A stretch of 40,240 nt of DNA from positions 1 to 40,240 of the forward strand of contig JASJDX010000009.1 in NCBI GenBank assembly GCA_030064975.1. The letters run 5' to 3'. The position numbers and the translations under genes were made by a program. Source of the DNA: Pleurocapsa sp. MO_192.B19 (GTDB lineage: Bacteria > Cyanobacteriota > Cyanobacteriia > Cyanobacteriales > Xenococcaceae). The notes below the pieces were generated by a model. The model saw only the letters and a list, made by a program, of their open reading frames with translations, made no database searches and had not been told where the DNA came from. Within the stretch, counting starts at the first letter, position 1. Each line of letters starts with the position of its first letter. Positions 1 through 6,876 of this stretch are shown here, piece after piece.

Positions 1-841
1 CACTGTTTTGACTGAGAGAATAGCGATAGAGATCGGGAACAGAAGGTCGCCAACATCCAGACGGTAGTAGGGGTGGGGGTTCCCAGAGATGACCGTGCAT
101 TCCTGCCGATTTAAAAGTCACTATTCCTGGTCTTTGAGGGTCTTGGGGGTCGAGGTGAGGAAAAACTTTTTGCTGTGCGGTGCGGTGAGAAACGTTATGA
201 CGCACCATGACCACATCTAACAAGGGACTATTCAGCCATTGGTGAGCAAGATCGTGGCTGTGGAAGGAAGCACCAATGTAGCGGACTATACCCATTTTCT
301 TCATCCGCTCGGAAGTCTCGAACATTCTTTCGATAGTACGCTGATAGACGGAGTTAGGACCTCGCAAGTCGTTAGACGCACCCATACACTTATCAAAATC
401 ATTCTCATTATCGGTGTCGATCCAACCCCAAAAGAAGACATCAATGTAGTCCATTTTTAAATCGACAAACTGGTCTAATAAAGATGCCAATACTGCCTCT
501 GGAGTTTTTACGAGATAAGTTACGGTCGCCAAGACTACCTTATCCCGATAAGACGAACCACGACCGCAGAGTTTGCGTAAAGCTTCTCCCATGGAACTAT
601 AGAGATAGTGATGTAAATCGCTGGAATAGAAGAAGAAGTTAACACCGCGATCGAAAGCATAGAGAGTGTCTTCACTAGAGATATGTCCTCCACCACCTAA
701 ACCTAAACAACTAACGGTTAGGTCAGTACGTCCCAGTTGGCGGTAAAAGGGAAGATCTGATTCTGGCTGTTGTTTCCGAGGAACAACAATATTGCTTTCT
801 GGTTTACTGGCAATTGTTGACGTTAGATCGGTTAACTTCAT
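1..841 (-). CDS. Aldo/keto-reductase-fold protein, partial (C-terminus beyond left edge)
   Basis: The reading frame is open from the ATG at 841 to the window edge (280 codons), so the C-terminus is missing. The region after residue 30 (FYRQLGRTDLTVSCLGLG) is the usual N-terminal strand-turn of aldo/keto reductases, and GVNFFFYSS, VVLATVTY and MDYIDVFFWGW fall where family members have the segments with catalytic Asp/Tyr, Lys and His. By eye, Asp is replaced by Phe, Lys by Val and His by Gly, so the fold looks kept but the NADPH-oxidoreductase tetrad looks lost. The start codon overlaps the stop of the HopA1 gene (ATGA, 838-841), which implies translational coupling and a place in the RiPP operon. 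A role as tailoring enzyme or scaffold is inference. An unusual but active reductase cannot be excluded. Confidence 0.75.
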   Translation of the reverse strand, partial: MKLTDLTSTIASKPESNIVVPRKQQPESDLPFYRQLGRTDLTVSCLGLGGGGHISSEDTLYAFDRGVNFFFYSSDLHHYLYSSMGEALRKLCGRGSSYRDKVVLATVTYLVKTPEAVLASLLDQFVDLKMDYIDVFFWGWIDTDNENDFDKCMGASNDLRGPNSVYQRTIERMFETSERMKKMGIVRYIGASFHSHDLAHQWLNSPLLDVVMVRHNVSHRTAQQKVFPHLDPQDPQRPGIVTFKSAGMHGHLWEPPPLLPSGCWRPSVPDLYRYSLSQNS

Positions 842-1947
842 AGGTTTAAGATAGTATAAATGTCTTCCGAGTTGGCATTAAGATAAGAACGTTCTAGTTT
901 TATTCCTAGTAGGTCGAACTGCTGTACAATTGCTTCCATCCGATTGGCGGGAGTGCTATTTCCTGTTTTGTTAGCAGTCAACAAACCATTAGCGATAATC
1001 TGACAGCGATTAGTACCAAAACTATCTTTACTAGAAAATTTCTGGTCTGGCTCTTCTGCTAAAGCCAATCCTGGTGCTAACTTCTTGGTAAATAGAGGAA
1101 TTTCAGGTTGGAAGTAATTCTGATGTTGACGGTAAATATTTTCTAAAACTCCTTTGACTGCTTCATAGTTACTGCTGTTAAAGTAAAGGACGGCAGAGTC
1201 ATGCCGTCCGTAATCTGAAGGATTGTAAAGAGCCTTGAAAGAGAAGGGAATATCTAGTAGGTTGAGTTGCTTGGTTAAACTTGCCATCACAGTGATCGCA
1301 CCTTCGGCTGTGAGATTAAAATAGATACGCACAGTTACATCTTTTTGTTCTGAATGATCGTCTTGACGCGCACCTGCATTCCCTACTGCCATGTAAAATC
1401 CATTTTGTACCCTATTTTTAGGTAATAAGATTGATACTACGTCTCCTACAGTTGCGTTTTGCTGTTCTGGACGTAGATGAGATTCTACTTCAACGTGCAG
1501 TGTCAAACCACCTTTGGTAACAACTAAAATATTTTCATCTGCCGACGCAGTTACCTGCCAACCAGGATCGAAATAACCTTTACCTTGATTACTTTGATGT
1601 AATCGATCGTAGAAGTCTAGATCTACTCCTAGAAAAGTATTGTTTTCTAAGTCTTGATAAAGTTGTGAGCGATCGAGATCGTTATCTATAGCCAAAGACT
1701 GTTGAAGAGAACCATTGTAATAAATACCGTAGAGAAAACCTTGCAGCATCTGAGAGAGGTATTTAGACTGTAAATCTGTCGGCAATTTTTGAAATCTTTC
1801 TACTGCTACAGTTGGTAACTCTAAAGGTTGATAATCTGGATGACGAATACAAAAGTTGGACTCAATGTGAATTTGGTTAACAATGTCCTCTAAGGCAGTT
1901 TGTAGGGGAGTTGATATTCGATGGGGTTGGGAATCTAGCAGTTGCAT
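838..1947 (-). CDS. HopA1-family protein, probable phospho-Ser/Thr lyase of a RiPP pathway
   Basis: This 369-residue protein resembles the HopA1 effector-domain family (named after a Pseudomonas type III effector) that is common in cyanobacteria. I recognise it from the FLYGIYYNG segment, the RIYFNLT region, and the C-terminal part with LFTKKLAPGLALAEEP and SFGTNRCQIIANGLL. In thioviridamide-type and class V lanthipeptide clusters, HopA1-like proteins work with an APH-like kinase to turn phosphorylated Ser/Thr into dehydroamino acids. The gene lies 27 bp after such a kinase and overlaps the downstream reductase-like gene by 4 bp, so all three appear co-transcribed with the precursor genes. 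The ATG at 1947 has only a weak ribosome site. The family call rests on pattern recognition; the lyase role is inferred from context. Confidence 0.75.
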   Translation of the reverse strand: MQLLDSQPHRISTPLQTALEDIVNQIHIESNFCIRHPDYQPLELPTVAVERFQKLPTDLQSKYLSQMLQGFLYGIYYNGSLQQSLAIDNDLDRSQLYQDLENNTFLGVDLDFYDRLHQSNQGKGYFDPGWQVTASADENILVVTKGGLTLHVEVESHLRPEQQNATVGDVVSILLPKNRVQNGFYMAVGNAGARQDDHSEQKDVTVRIYFNLTAEGAITVMASLTKQLNLLDIPFSFKALYNPSDYGRHDSAVLYFNSSNYEAVKGVLENIYRQHQNYFQPEIPLFTKKLAPGLALAEEPDQKFSSKDSFGTNRCQIIANGLLTANKTGNSTPANRMEAIVQQFDLLGIKLERSYLNANSEDIYTILNL

Positions 1948-1974
1948 ATTTTTGACTATTTTCTAAGGTAATGC

Positions 1975-3252
1975 TTACGTAGATATATAGTTAGAGAGCA
2001 AGAGTTCGTGAGTTTCAATACCTAAGACGCTGGAAATGCAGGATTCGGGACGACACAACAAACTTTTAGCTACCTGAAGCATACATATTCCCGTGTTGTT
2101 AAAAGATTTCTGGTATTGCAAAGTCGATTGAATTGATTGAATCAGTGCCCAACCTGCGAACTGCATTACTCTCTGCCAAAAGTCAGGATAATGTTGGACA
2201 ATTTCAGGAAAACAAGCGATATAGGTTTTGGTTAATGCTGCTAAAGACGGTTGTAATACTTCTAAAGGTATCGTCGCCAAACGCAGAGATTCATCGATCG
2301 AGATCGATCTACTTACTATCAAACTTTGCAACCAAATAATCAGATAACTTCCAATCAGCGTACCGAGATCGAAAGCTGGATCTCCCCAACCAGAACGTTC
2401 CCAATCAATCAGCTTTAGTTCAACTTGAGGATGACCATGGTTGGTTTTTGTCGAGGTATCTTGGTTAGAAGGAATTAGTATATTGTTTAACTTGAGGTCA
2501 TTGTGAGTCAGACAACAAGGCTTAAATGATTCGTTAAGTTCGGCGATCGCTTTTCCTAAACTATCATAACGTTGATACAAGGCAAAAAATTTCAGCCCGT
2601 CGGCAGGTACTTGACCGAATATTTCTGGCCCAATTCTGGATAATCCCCGCGTCAATCGTTGAGTCGATTTTTTAGCTGGTTCGTTACTTTTATGACTAAA
2701 AAAATGGTGGTATTCTTGATTATTAATAGTTTGATGATGAATTGTGGCAATAATCGAGCCAATTGCACTTGCTATCTCTGAGGCAAAGATATTTTCTTGA
2801 CCGTAAAATTCTGCTAAATTTTGATACTCATCTAAATATTTAACAATCAAAATTGAATTTTCAGCATCAAAATAAAGTATTTCTGGCAACCAACCCCGCA
2901 GGTTACTTACTTCGGAAAATTGCTTCGCAAATTCTTGAATCCGCCATTCTCGCTTGAATTCTCCTGCGGTTTTCCCTTCTCGATCAAATCTTTCTTGTTT
3001 AATTAGTAACTTACTGCCATCGGGCAAACTGACGAGTAAATTAAAGTTTTTCGCTGATTTTAATTCTATGTCACCAAGTTCCGTTTCTGTTGCTGAGCAA
3101 ATGCCTTTTTGCTTTAAATAATCAAAAATATTTTTGGAGCTTAGTAGGAGTACCATTGCTATAATACCAGTTTCAAGAATGACTGCTGCTTTGGGTAAAT
3201 TGGCGTGGTTCAAACCAAGGATAAAACTTTGAGTCGAGTCCCAAAACCTCAA
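1975..3252 (-). CDS. APH/protein-kinase-like phosphotransferase, probable RiPP Ser/Thr kinase
   Basis: This is an aminoglycoside-phosphotransferase-type kinase. Lys85 in KLLIKQE is the likely ATP lysine, the catalytic loop is THNDLKLNNIL (Asp252, Asn257) and the metal-binding Asp283 lies in KLIDWERSG, so all core residues are present. The region around 295-400 is the helical C-lobe. Beside a HopA1 gene and three leader-core peptides, the likely role is phosphorylation of Ser/Thr in the precursor cores, as in TvaC- or LxmK-type systems; that substrate is inferred. The 425-residue form begins with TTG at 3252. A likelier start is the ATG at 3156 (393 residues, MVLLLSSKNIFDYL), where the kinase-like sequence begins, although neither site has a strong Shine-Dalgarno. 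The gene follows precursor A by 45 bp in the same direction. Confidence 0.8.
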   Translation of the reverse strand: MRFWDSTQSFILGLNHANLPKAAVILETGIIAMVLLLSSKNIFDYLKQKGICSATETELGDIELKSAKNFNLLVSLPDGSKLLIKQERFDREGKTAGEFKREWRIQEFAKQFSEVSNLRGWLPEILYFDAENSILIVKYLDEYQNLAEFYGQENIFASEIASAIGSIIATIHHQTINNQEYHHFFSHKSNEPAKKSTQRLTRGLSRIGPEIFGQVPADGLKFFALYQRYDSLGKAIAELNESFKPCCLTHNDLKLNNILIPSNQDTSTKTNHGHPQVELKLIDWERSGWGDPAFDLGTLIGSYLIIWLQSLIVSRSISIDESLRLATIPLEVLQPSLAALTKTYIACFPEIVQHYPDFWQRVMQFAGWALIQSIQSTLQYQKSFNNTGICMLQVAKSLLCRPESCISSVLGIETHELLLSNYIST

Positions 3253-3297
3253 AGCTTTTACTATCTTCTAAAAGTGTTGCCCTAATTTCTAAGATTT

Positions 3298-3516
3298 TTA
3301 AACCACGCTAAAATCTGAGGACCCGAAATAGACATTTAAACCACCTTTAACCTCACTAGCGACGGAAATGCTATTTTGACTAGCAACAGAGTTAATAGTA
3401 TGCCCACCAACTACATTCTCTAATTCGCGATCGCTTAACTCATTCAAAAAGCTTTCAGAGTCTTGTAGTAATTCCGAACCAGCAGGGCGCAATTCGGATA
3501 GTTTGATTTTAGCCAT
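3298..3516 (-). CDS. RiPP precursor peptide A (double-glycine leader, Cys-free core)
   Basis: This 72-residue peptide has a 38-residue leader running from MAKIKLSELRPAGSELL to NVVGG, ending in a classic double-glycine cleavage site. The 34-residue core starts HTINSVASQNSISV and contains eight Ser and one Thr but no Cys. The leader is nearly identical to those of the two upstream peptides, and the first 14 core residues match precursor C apart from two positions, showing recent duplication. AGAGGA lies 8 bases before the ATG. This is the copy closest to the kinase gene. Secretion and leader removal would need a C39-type peptidase/transporter, which is not in this window. The product could be a linear dehydropeptide or a cyclised peptide; its nature and activity are unknown. 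Confidence 0.85.
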   Translation of the reverse strand: MAKIKLSELRPAGSELLQDSESFLNELSDRELENVVGGHTINSVASQNSISVASEVKGGLNVYFGSSDFSVV

Positions 3517-3683
3517 TAGATTTTTCCTCTTAAATTAGATTTTTTATTAGCTTGGCATCAGACCAAAGAAAATATTCCATGTAGTATTAAATCTTACAAG
3601 GTAAGATTTATTCACAAATTTCGACAATTTCAAGCGCAAATTACGGTTAGTAAGATAAGATAATATTCAGATAGTTTGATTTA

Positions 3684-3767
3684 CAACCACCAATTTATTG
3701 CTCAATGCACTAAATTGGTGGTTGAGGGAAGAGAAAATTGAGTTTTGACCAACGCTTTTCTCTTCCC
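3684..3767. repeat. Two adjacent hairpins between precursors B and A
   Basis: The first inverted repeat has perfect 14-bp arms (CAACCACCAATTTA at 3684-3697 and its complement at 3711-3724). The second has perfect 12-bp arms (GGGAAGAGAAAA at 3726-3737 and complement at 3756-3767) around a loop containing GAGTTTTGACCAAC. Neither is followed by a T-run on the minus strand, so they look like RNA processing or stability elements rather than simple terminators. The second hairpin recurs before precursors B and C. Confidence 0.7.
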
Positions 3768-3886
3768 AATCTGTTAATTATCATTCCAAAAACTTATTAG
3801 TATTTAGGAATTGATTAACTAATATGACAGTTTGAGATACTAATGTTAGTTAATCGTAATCTTGTCATGAATGATGTATGACTGGA

Positions 3887-4111
3887 CTAATAAAGATCTA
3901 TGACTGTACTAACAACAGTCGCCACAGGTTTGATTATAATCGGCGGATCTGGAATAAGAGAGGGTTTTATATAGATAGTAATATTGCCTTCACCATTCCC
4001 CCCAACTACATTCTCTAGTTCGCGATCGCTTAATTCATTTAAAAAGCTTTCAGAGTCTTGTAGTAATTCCGAACCAGCAGGACGTAATTCTGATAGTTTG
4101 ATTTCAGCCAT
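3887..4111 (-). CDS. RiPP precursor peptide B (double-glycine leader, Cys-free divergent core)
   Basis: This 74-residue peptide starts at the ATG at 4111. An upstream in-frame start would add five residues (MRKKA), but TTGAGG lies at the right distance before 4111 and the resulting N-terminus MAEIKLSEL matches the sister peptides. The 38-residue leader is the same family as in A and C. The 36-residue core is unlike the others: it begins NGEGNITIYIKPSL, is rich in Ile and Pro, has only three Thr and two Ser, and lacks Cys. The constant leader and replaced core are typical of one modification system serving several products. Confidence 0.85.
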   Translation of the reverse strand: MAEIKLSELRPAGSELLQDSESFLNELSDRELENVVGGNGEGNITIYIKPSLIPDPPIIIKPVATVVSTVIDLY

Positions 4112-4158
4112 TGCTTTTTTCCTCAAGTATCTACTACTTCGTCTAGGTTGAAAATTGT

Positions 4159-4200
4159 GGGAAGAGAAAATTTAGTTTTAACCAAGGTTTTCCTCTTCCC
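4159..4200. repeat. Hairpin repeat between precursors C and B
   Basis: This is a copy of the GGGAAGAGAAAA stem (left arm 4159-4170, right arm 4188-4200 with one bulged base). The loop resembles that of the copies at 3726-3767 and 4471-4504. It ends 48 bases before the start of precursor B. Confidence 0.65.
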
Positions 4201-4218
4201 AGTCGACTAAGGAGGGTT

Positions 4219-4431
4219 CTAGAAAGTTACAAAAGTTTGGGTTTGACCCACATCAGTAATAGTGTTTACAGTACCTACAGAAATGCTATTTTGACTAGCA
4301 ACAGAGGCAATAGTTTCCCCACCAACTACATTCTCTAATTCGCGATCATTCAACTCATTCAAAAAGCTCTCAGAGTCTTGTAATAGTTCAGAACCAGCAG
4401 GACGTAATTCGGATAGTTTGATTTCAGCCAT
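4219..4431 (-). CDS. RiPP precursor peptide C (double-glycine leader, Cys-free core)
   Basis: This 70-residue peptide is the promoter-proximal precursor of the operon. It has the same 38-residue leader ending NVVGG (one S-to-N change near residue 28) and a 32-residue core starting ETIASVASQNSISVGT with four Ser and seven Thr and no Cys. AAGGAG is placed well before the ATG, the best ribosome site of the three. The first half of the core is shared with precursor A, while the C-terminal halves differ completely. A poly-Thr/Ser, Cys-free core fits dehydration without thioether rings. Confidence 0.85.
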   Translation of the reverse strand: MAEIKLSELRPAGSELLQDSESFLNELNDRELENVVGGETIASVASQNSISVGTVNTITDVGQTQTFVTF

Positions 4432-4470
4432 TGTTTTTTTCTCCTTAACTTTTCAGCTAATGTTATTTAA

Positions 4471-4504
4471 AAAGAAAATTGAGTTTTGACCAACACTTTT
4501 CTTT
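4471..4504. repeat. Short version of the precursor-associated hairpin
   Basis: The arms AAAGAAAA (4471-4478) and TTTTCTTT (4497-4504) flank the same loop sequence TTGAGTTTTGACCAACAC seen at 3726-3767. It lies 40 bases upstream of precursor C and has lost the outer GGG/CCC pairs. Confidence 0.55.
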
Positions 4505-4512
4505 CAAGATTG

Positions 4513-4522
4513 ATTATGTATA
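4513..4522 (-). promoter_or_regulatory. Possible -10 region of the RiPP operon
   Basis: On the minus strand this reads TATACATAAT, about 85 bases before precursor C, the first gene of the operon. No convincing -35 box is visible. This is a guess from composition and position. Confidence 0.2.
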
Positions 4523-4543
4523 AAGCTCATTAATTAAATCAAG

Positions 4544-4591
4544 TAAATTTGGCTACTAAATTAGACTCAAATTAACTATTTATGTCTTAAA
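4544..4591. repeat. 48-bp direct repeat, copy 1
   Basis: The segment from TAAATTTGGCTACTAAATT to TATGTCTTAAA recurs without mismatch at 7440-7487 in the same orientation. Copy 1 lies upstream of the RiPP operon, just left of the IS1182-like element. It is far too long for a target duplication of that element. Confidence 0.8.
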
Positions 4592-4703
4592 GGGGTACAG
4601 CCGACATACCGATACTGTTGGCGAAAGTAATCAATAAGTAATCAAACGCAATATCAGAGCGCGTTATTAGTGCATAAATTCTAGATAGTCAGAAAAATAT
4701 CAA

Positions 4704-4718
4704 CCAAGTAATACATGG
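4704..4718. promoter_or_regulatory. 15-bp near-palindrome upstream of transposase
   Basis: CCAAGTAATACATGG lies 49 bases before the transposase start. The same or a closely related 15-mer occurs four more times in the element. The placement suits an operator controlling transposase expression. Confidence 0.55.
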
Positions 4719-4767
4719 AAAATTAGATATTATAAAAAAGGTATTGAAGGAATAGAGAGGGAAACAA

Positions 4768-6429
4768 ATGTCTCTAAATCCACAACCGATTCCACCAGTT
4801 CCAGAAGCAACCGTTCTTGTTGCAGTCGCCGCTTTTCCCAAGGGAAATCTTTATCTACGCCTACGAGATGAACTGGGAGTATTTTATACTGATTGTGATT
4901 TTGATAACCTTTATTCAGTACATGGTCAACCAGGATACGCACCTTGGCGGTTAGCAATGGTGTTAGTGATGCAATTTTTGGAGAATCTTTCAGATCGACA
5001 AGCAGCAGAAGCCGTAAGAGGTCGTATTGACTGGAAATACGCTCTATCTTTAGAATTAACCGACCCAGGTTTTGACTTTACTATTTTGAGTGAGTTTCGT
5101 GAACGTTTAATCAAACAAGAAGCACAGGCACAAATTCTTGAGCAGATGTTACAAAGATTTCAAGAAAAAGGATTACTTAAAGCTAGAGGTAAACAACGGA
5201 CTGATTCAACTCATATACTGGCAAAGGTTCGGGAACTGACCCGCTTGGAAAATCTCATCGAAACTCTACGCTATGCCTTAAATACTCTAGCCGAAGTCGC
5301 CCCAGAGTGGCTGGGAGCTAATCTTCAAAGTGAGTGGTGTGACCGCTATGGAAAAAGAGTAGAAAATACTCGTTTGCCCAGCCAAAAAGACGAGCGTAAT
5401 GCTTTAGCGGTAACGGTTGGCCAAGATGGGTTGGATTTACTTGATGCCATATATGCGGAGACAGCACCGATGGAACTGCGTTGGCTCAAGGCAGTAGAAA
5501 TACTACGTCAAGTGTGGTTACAACAGTATTATGCACCCACGCCCGAAATACAGCTAAGAAGTCAAAAAGACGGTCCACCTTCAGCCATCAGAATCCGTTC
5601 TCCCTATGAAATTGATGCTCGTAATAGTACCAAACGCAGTACCAATTGGACTGGTTATAAAGTTCATTTAACCGAAACCTGTGAGGAAAATTTACCTCAT
5701 GTAATAACTCAGGTTGAAACTACTCCTGCTACTACTCAAGACCAACAAGTGGTTACTTCAATTCATCAATCCTTAGCCGACCAAAATCTGTTACCAAATC
5801 AGCATTTAGTAGATCAAGGATATACCAGTGCCCGTCTGATGACACAGAGTGAAAGGGACTATCAGATTGACTTGTTTGGACCAGTTGGAACCAATGGTGG
5901 ATGGCAAGCGCGAGCTGGACAAGGATTTGATTTATCCCATTTTCAAATAGACTGGAATCAAAAAAAAGTCACTTGTCCACAAGGGAAAAAGAGCCGTTCC
6001 TGGAAAAAAGGAAAAGATAGTTATGGCAACGGGATCATTCATGTCGAGTTTCGGCAAAATGAATGTAAGGAATGTCCTGTTCGGTCTTTGTGTACTCGTG
6101 CTCCAATACACGCGCGAGGGATAACTTTACTGCCACAACTCGAATATGAAACTCGGCAAAAAGCGAGGGAAAGACAAGAAACTGAAGAGTTTAAAAAACA
6201 GTATGCACTCCGTGCAGGAATTGAAGGCACTATTTCTCAAGGAATTCGGGGGTTTGGATTACGTCAATGTCGTTATATTGGATTAGCCAAATCCCATTTA
6301 CAACATATCTTGACAGCGGCTTCCATGAATCTGGTGCGAGTCTTCAATTGGTTGTCACATACTCCTCTAGCAAAAACTCGCTCCTCATCTTTTTATCGCT
6401 TTGCCTTCTCTGATTGCCTTTCCAAGTAA
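4768..6429 (+). CDS. IS1182-family DDE transposase
   Basis: This 553-residue protein has the N-terminal module of IS1182/IS5-like transposases (VHGQPGYAPWRLAMVLVMQF, LSDRQAAEAVRGRIDWKYAL). The likely catalytic triad is Asp146 in RTDSTHI, Asp349 in LVDQGYTS and Glu486 in RAGIEGTIS. A cysteine cluster (CPQGK at about 403, then CKECPVRSLC at 433-442) sits in the insertion before the Glu, as expected for the family. It appears full length and undamaged. The terminal TAA stop (6427-6429) is part of one of the 15-bp palindromes. Start: ATG with AGAGAGGGAAAC just before it. Confidence 0.92.
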   Translation: MSLNPQPIPPVPEATVLVAVAAFPKGNLYLRLRDELGVFYTDCDFDNLYSVHGQPGYAPWRLAMVLVMQFLENLSDRQAAEAVRGRIDWKYALSLELTDPGFDFTILSEFRERLIKQEAQAQILEQMLQRFQEKGLLKARGKQRTDSTHILAKVRELTRLENLIETLRYALNTLAEVAPEWLGANLQSEWCDRYGKRVENTRLPSQKDERNALAVTVGQDGLDLLDAIYAETAPMELRWLKAVEILRQVWLQQYYAPTPEIQLRSQKDGPPSAIRIRSPYEIDARNSTKRSTNWTGYKVHLTETCEENLPHVITQVETTPATTQDQQVVTSIHQSLADQNLLPNQHLVDQGYTSARLMTQSERDYQIDLFGPVGTNGGWQARAGQGFDLSHFQIDWNQKKVTCPQGKKSRSWKKGKDSYGNGIIHVEFRQNECKECPVRSLCTRAPIHARGITLLPQLEYETRQKARERQETEEFKKQYALRAGIEGTISQGIRGFGLRQCRYIGLAKSHLQHILTAASMNLVRVFNWLSHTPLAKTRSSSFYRFAFSDCLSK

Positions 6430-6465
6430 TACATGGAAAAGACCTCATCCATGTATTACTTGGAA
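6421..6465. terminator. Hairpin made of two inverted 15-bp sites, between convergent genes
   Basis: CCAAGTAATACATGG (6422-6436) and its complement (6449-6463) form a strong stem around AAAAGACCTCAT. The stop codons of the transposase (6427-6429) and the convergent small gene (6456-6458) both lie inside the arms. It could act as a bidirectional terminator, as a pair of protein-binding sites, or both. Confidence 0.55.
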
Positions 6466-6815
6466 AGGGAGATGAGTTCAATTAATCTGTTTAAGCTTTT
6501 CTCTACTAGCTTGTAAGATGACGCTTGTTTTCCTAATCGCAATTCTGCTAGAACTTGAGCGACTTTTTGATTTAATTTGTCTTGATTAAGGGTTATCTTA
6601 GTCTTTGGTATTGGTTTTTCGGAATATACAGCGGGAAAAGTTCCTTGATTTTGCTTGACCAAATTTTCTAGTAAGTCAGCCCTTGATAAACCAAGACATT
6701 CAGCAGCAATTCCCCATGCTTTCCAAGTAGCATCAGTTAGTCTTAAAGAGCGGACTTGACGATAATCATCCTCTTTGAGCGTAAATTTTCCTTGGATATC
6801 TCGTTTGCGTTTCAC
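6456..6815 (-). CDS. Small putative DNA-binding protein (cyanobacterial RLTDATW type)
   Basis: This 119-residue basic protein begins MKRKRDIQGKFTLKED and then VRSLRLTDATWKAWGIAAE, followed by LGLSRADLLENLV. I recognise this N-terminal pattern from abundant cyanobacterial small proteins that look like ribbon-helix-helix DNA binders; the C-terminal half (about 70-119) is predicted helical. The start is GTG at 6815 with GGAAAGCG upstream; no in-frame ATG is available. Its gene is convergent with the transposase inside the same IS, and near-palindromic sites lie before both genes. It may therefore be a regulator of transposition and of its own expression. That role is inferred only from layout. 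Confidence 0.65.
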   Translation of the reverse strand: MKRKRDIQGKFTLKEDDYRQVRSLRLTDATWKAWGIAAECLGLSRADLLENLVKQNQGTFPAVYSEKPIPKTKITLNQDKLNQKVAQVLAELRLGKQASSYKLVEKSLNRLIELISLSK

Positions 6816-6827
6816 TTTGGTCGCTTT

Positions 6828-6876
6828 CCATGAAATACATGGAATTAGTTTAACATCCTTCCCATGTATTTCATGG
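6828..6876. promoter_or_regulatory. Two inverted 15-bp near-palindromes upstream of the small regulator gene
   Basis: CCATGAAATACATGG (6828-6842) and its exact complement CCATGTATTTCATGG (6862-6876) lie immediately before the GTG start at 6815. They match the sites at 4704 and 6422/6449 in 13 of 15 positions. This looks like an autoregulatory operator. Confidence 0.55.

Noticed and set aside
239..460. Plus-strand open frame of 73 codons
   Set aside because: It lies wholly opposite the aldo/keto-reductase-like gene, which has recognisable protein motifs; this is a shadow frame.
4112..4126. Five-residue N-terminal extension (MRKKA) of precursor B
   Set aside because: The sister peptides start with MAEIKL/MAKIKL and the ribosome site fits the ATG at 4111.
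3298..4431. Classical class I-IV lanthipeptide cluster
   Set aside because: No Cys in any core and no LanB, LanC, LanM or LanKC-like protein in the window.
3726..4504. Precursor-associated hairpins as intrinsic terminators
   Set aside because: No T-run follows the stems on the minus strand, the direction of the operon.
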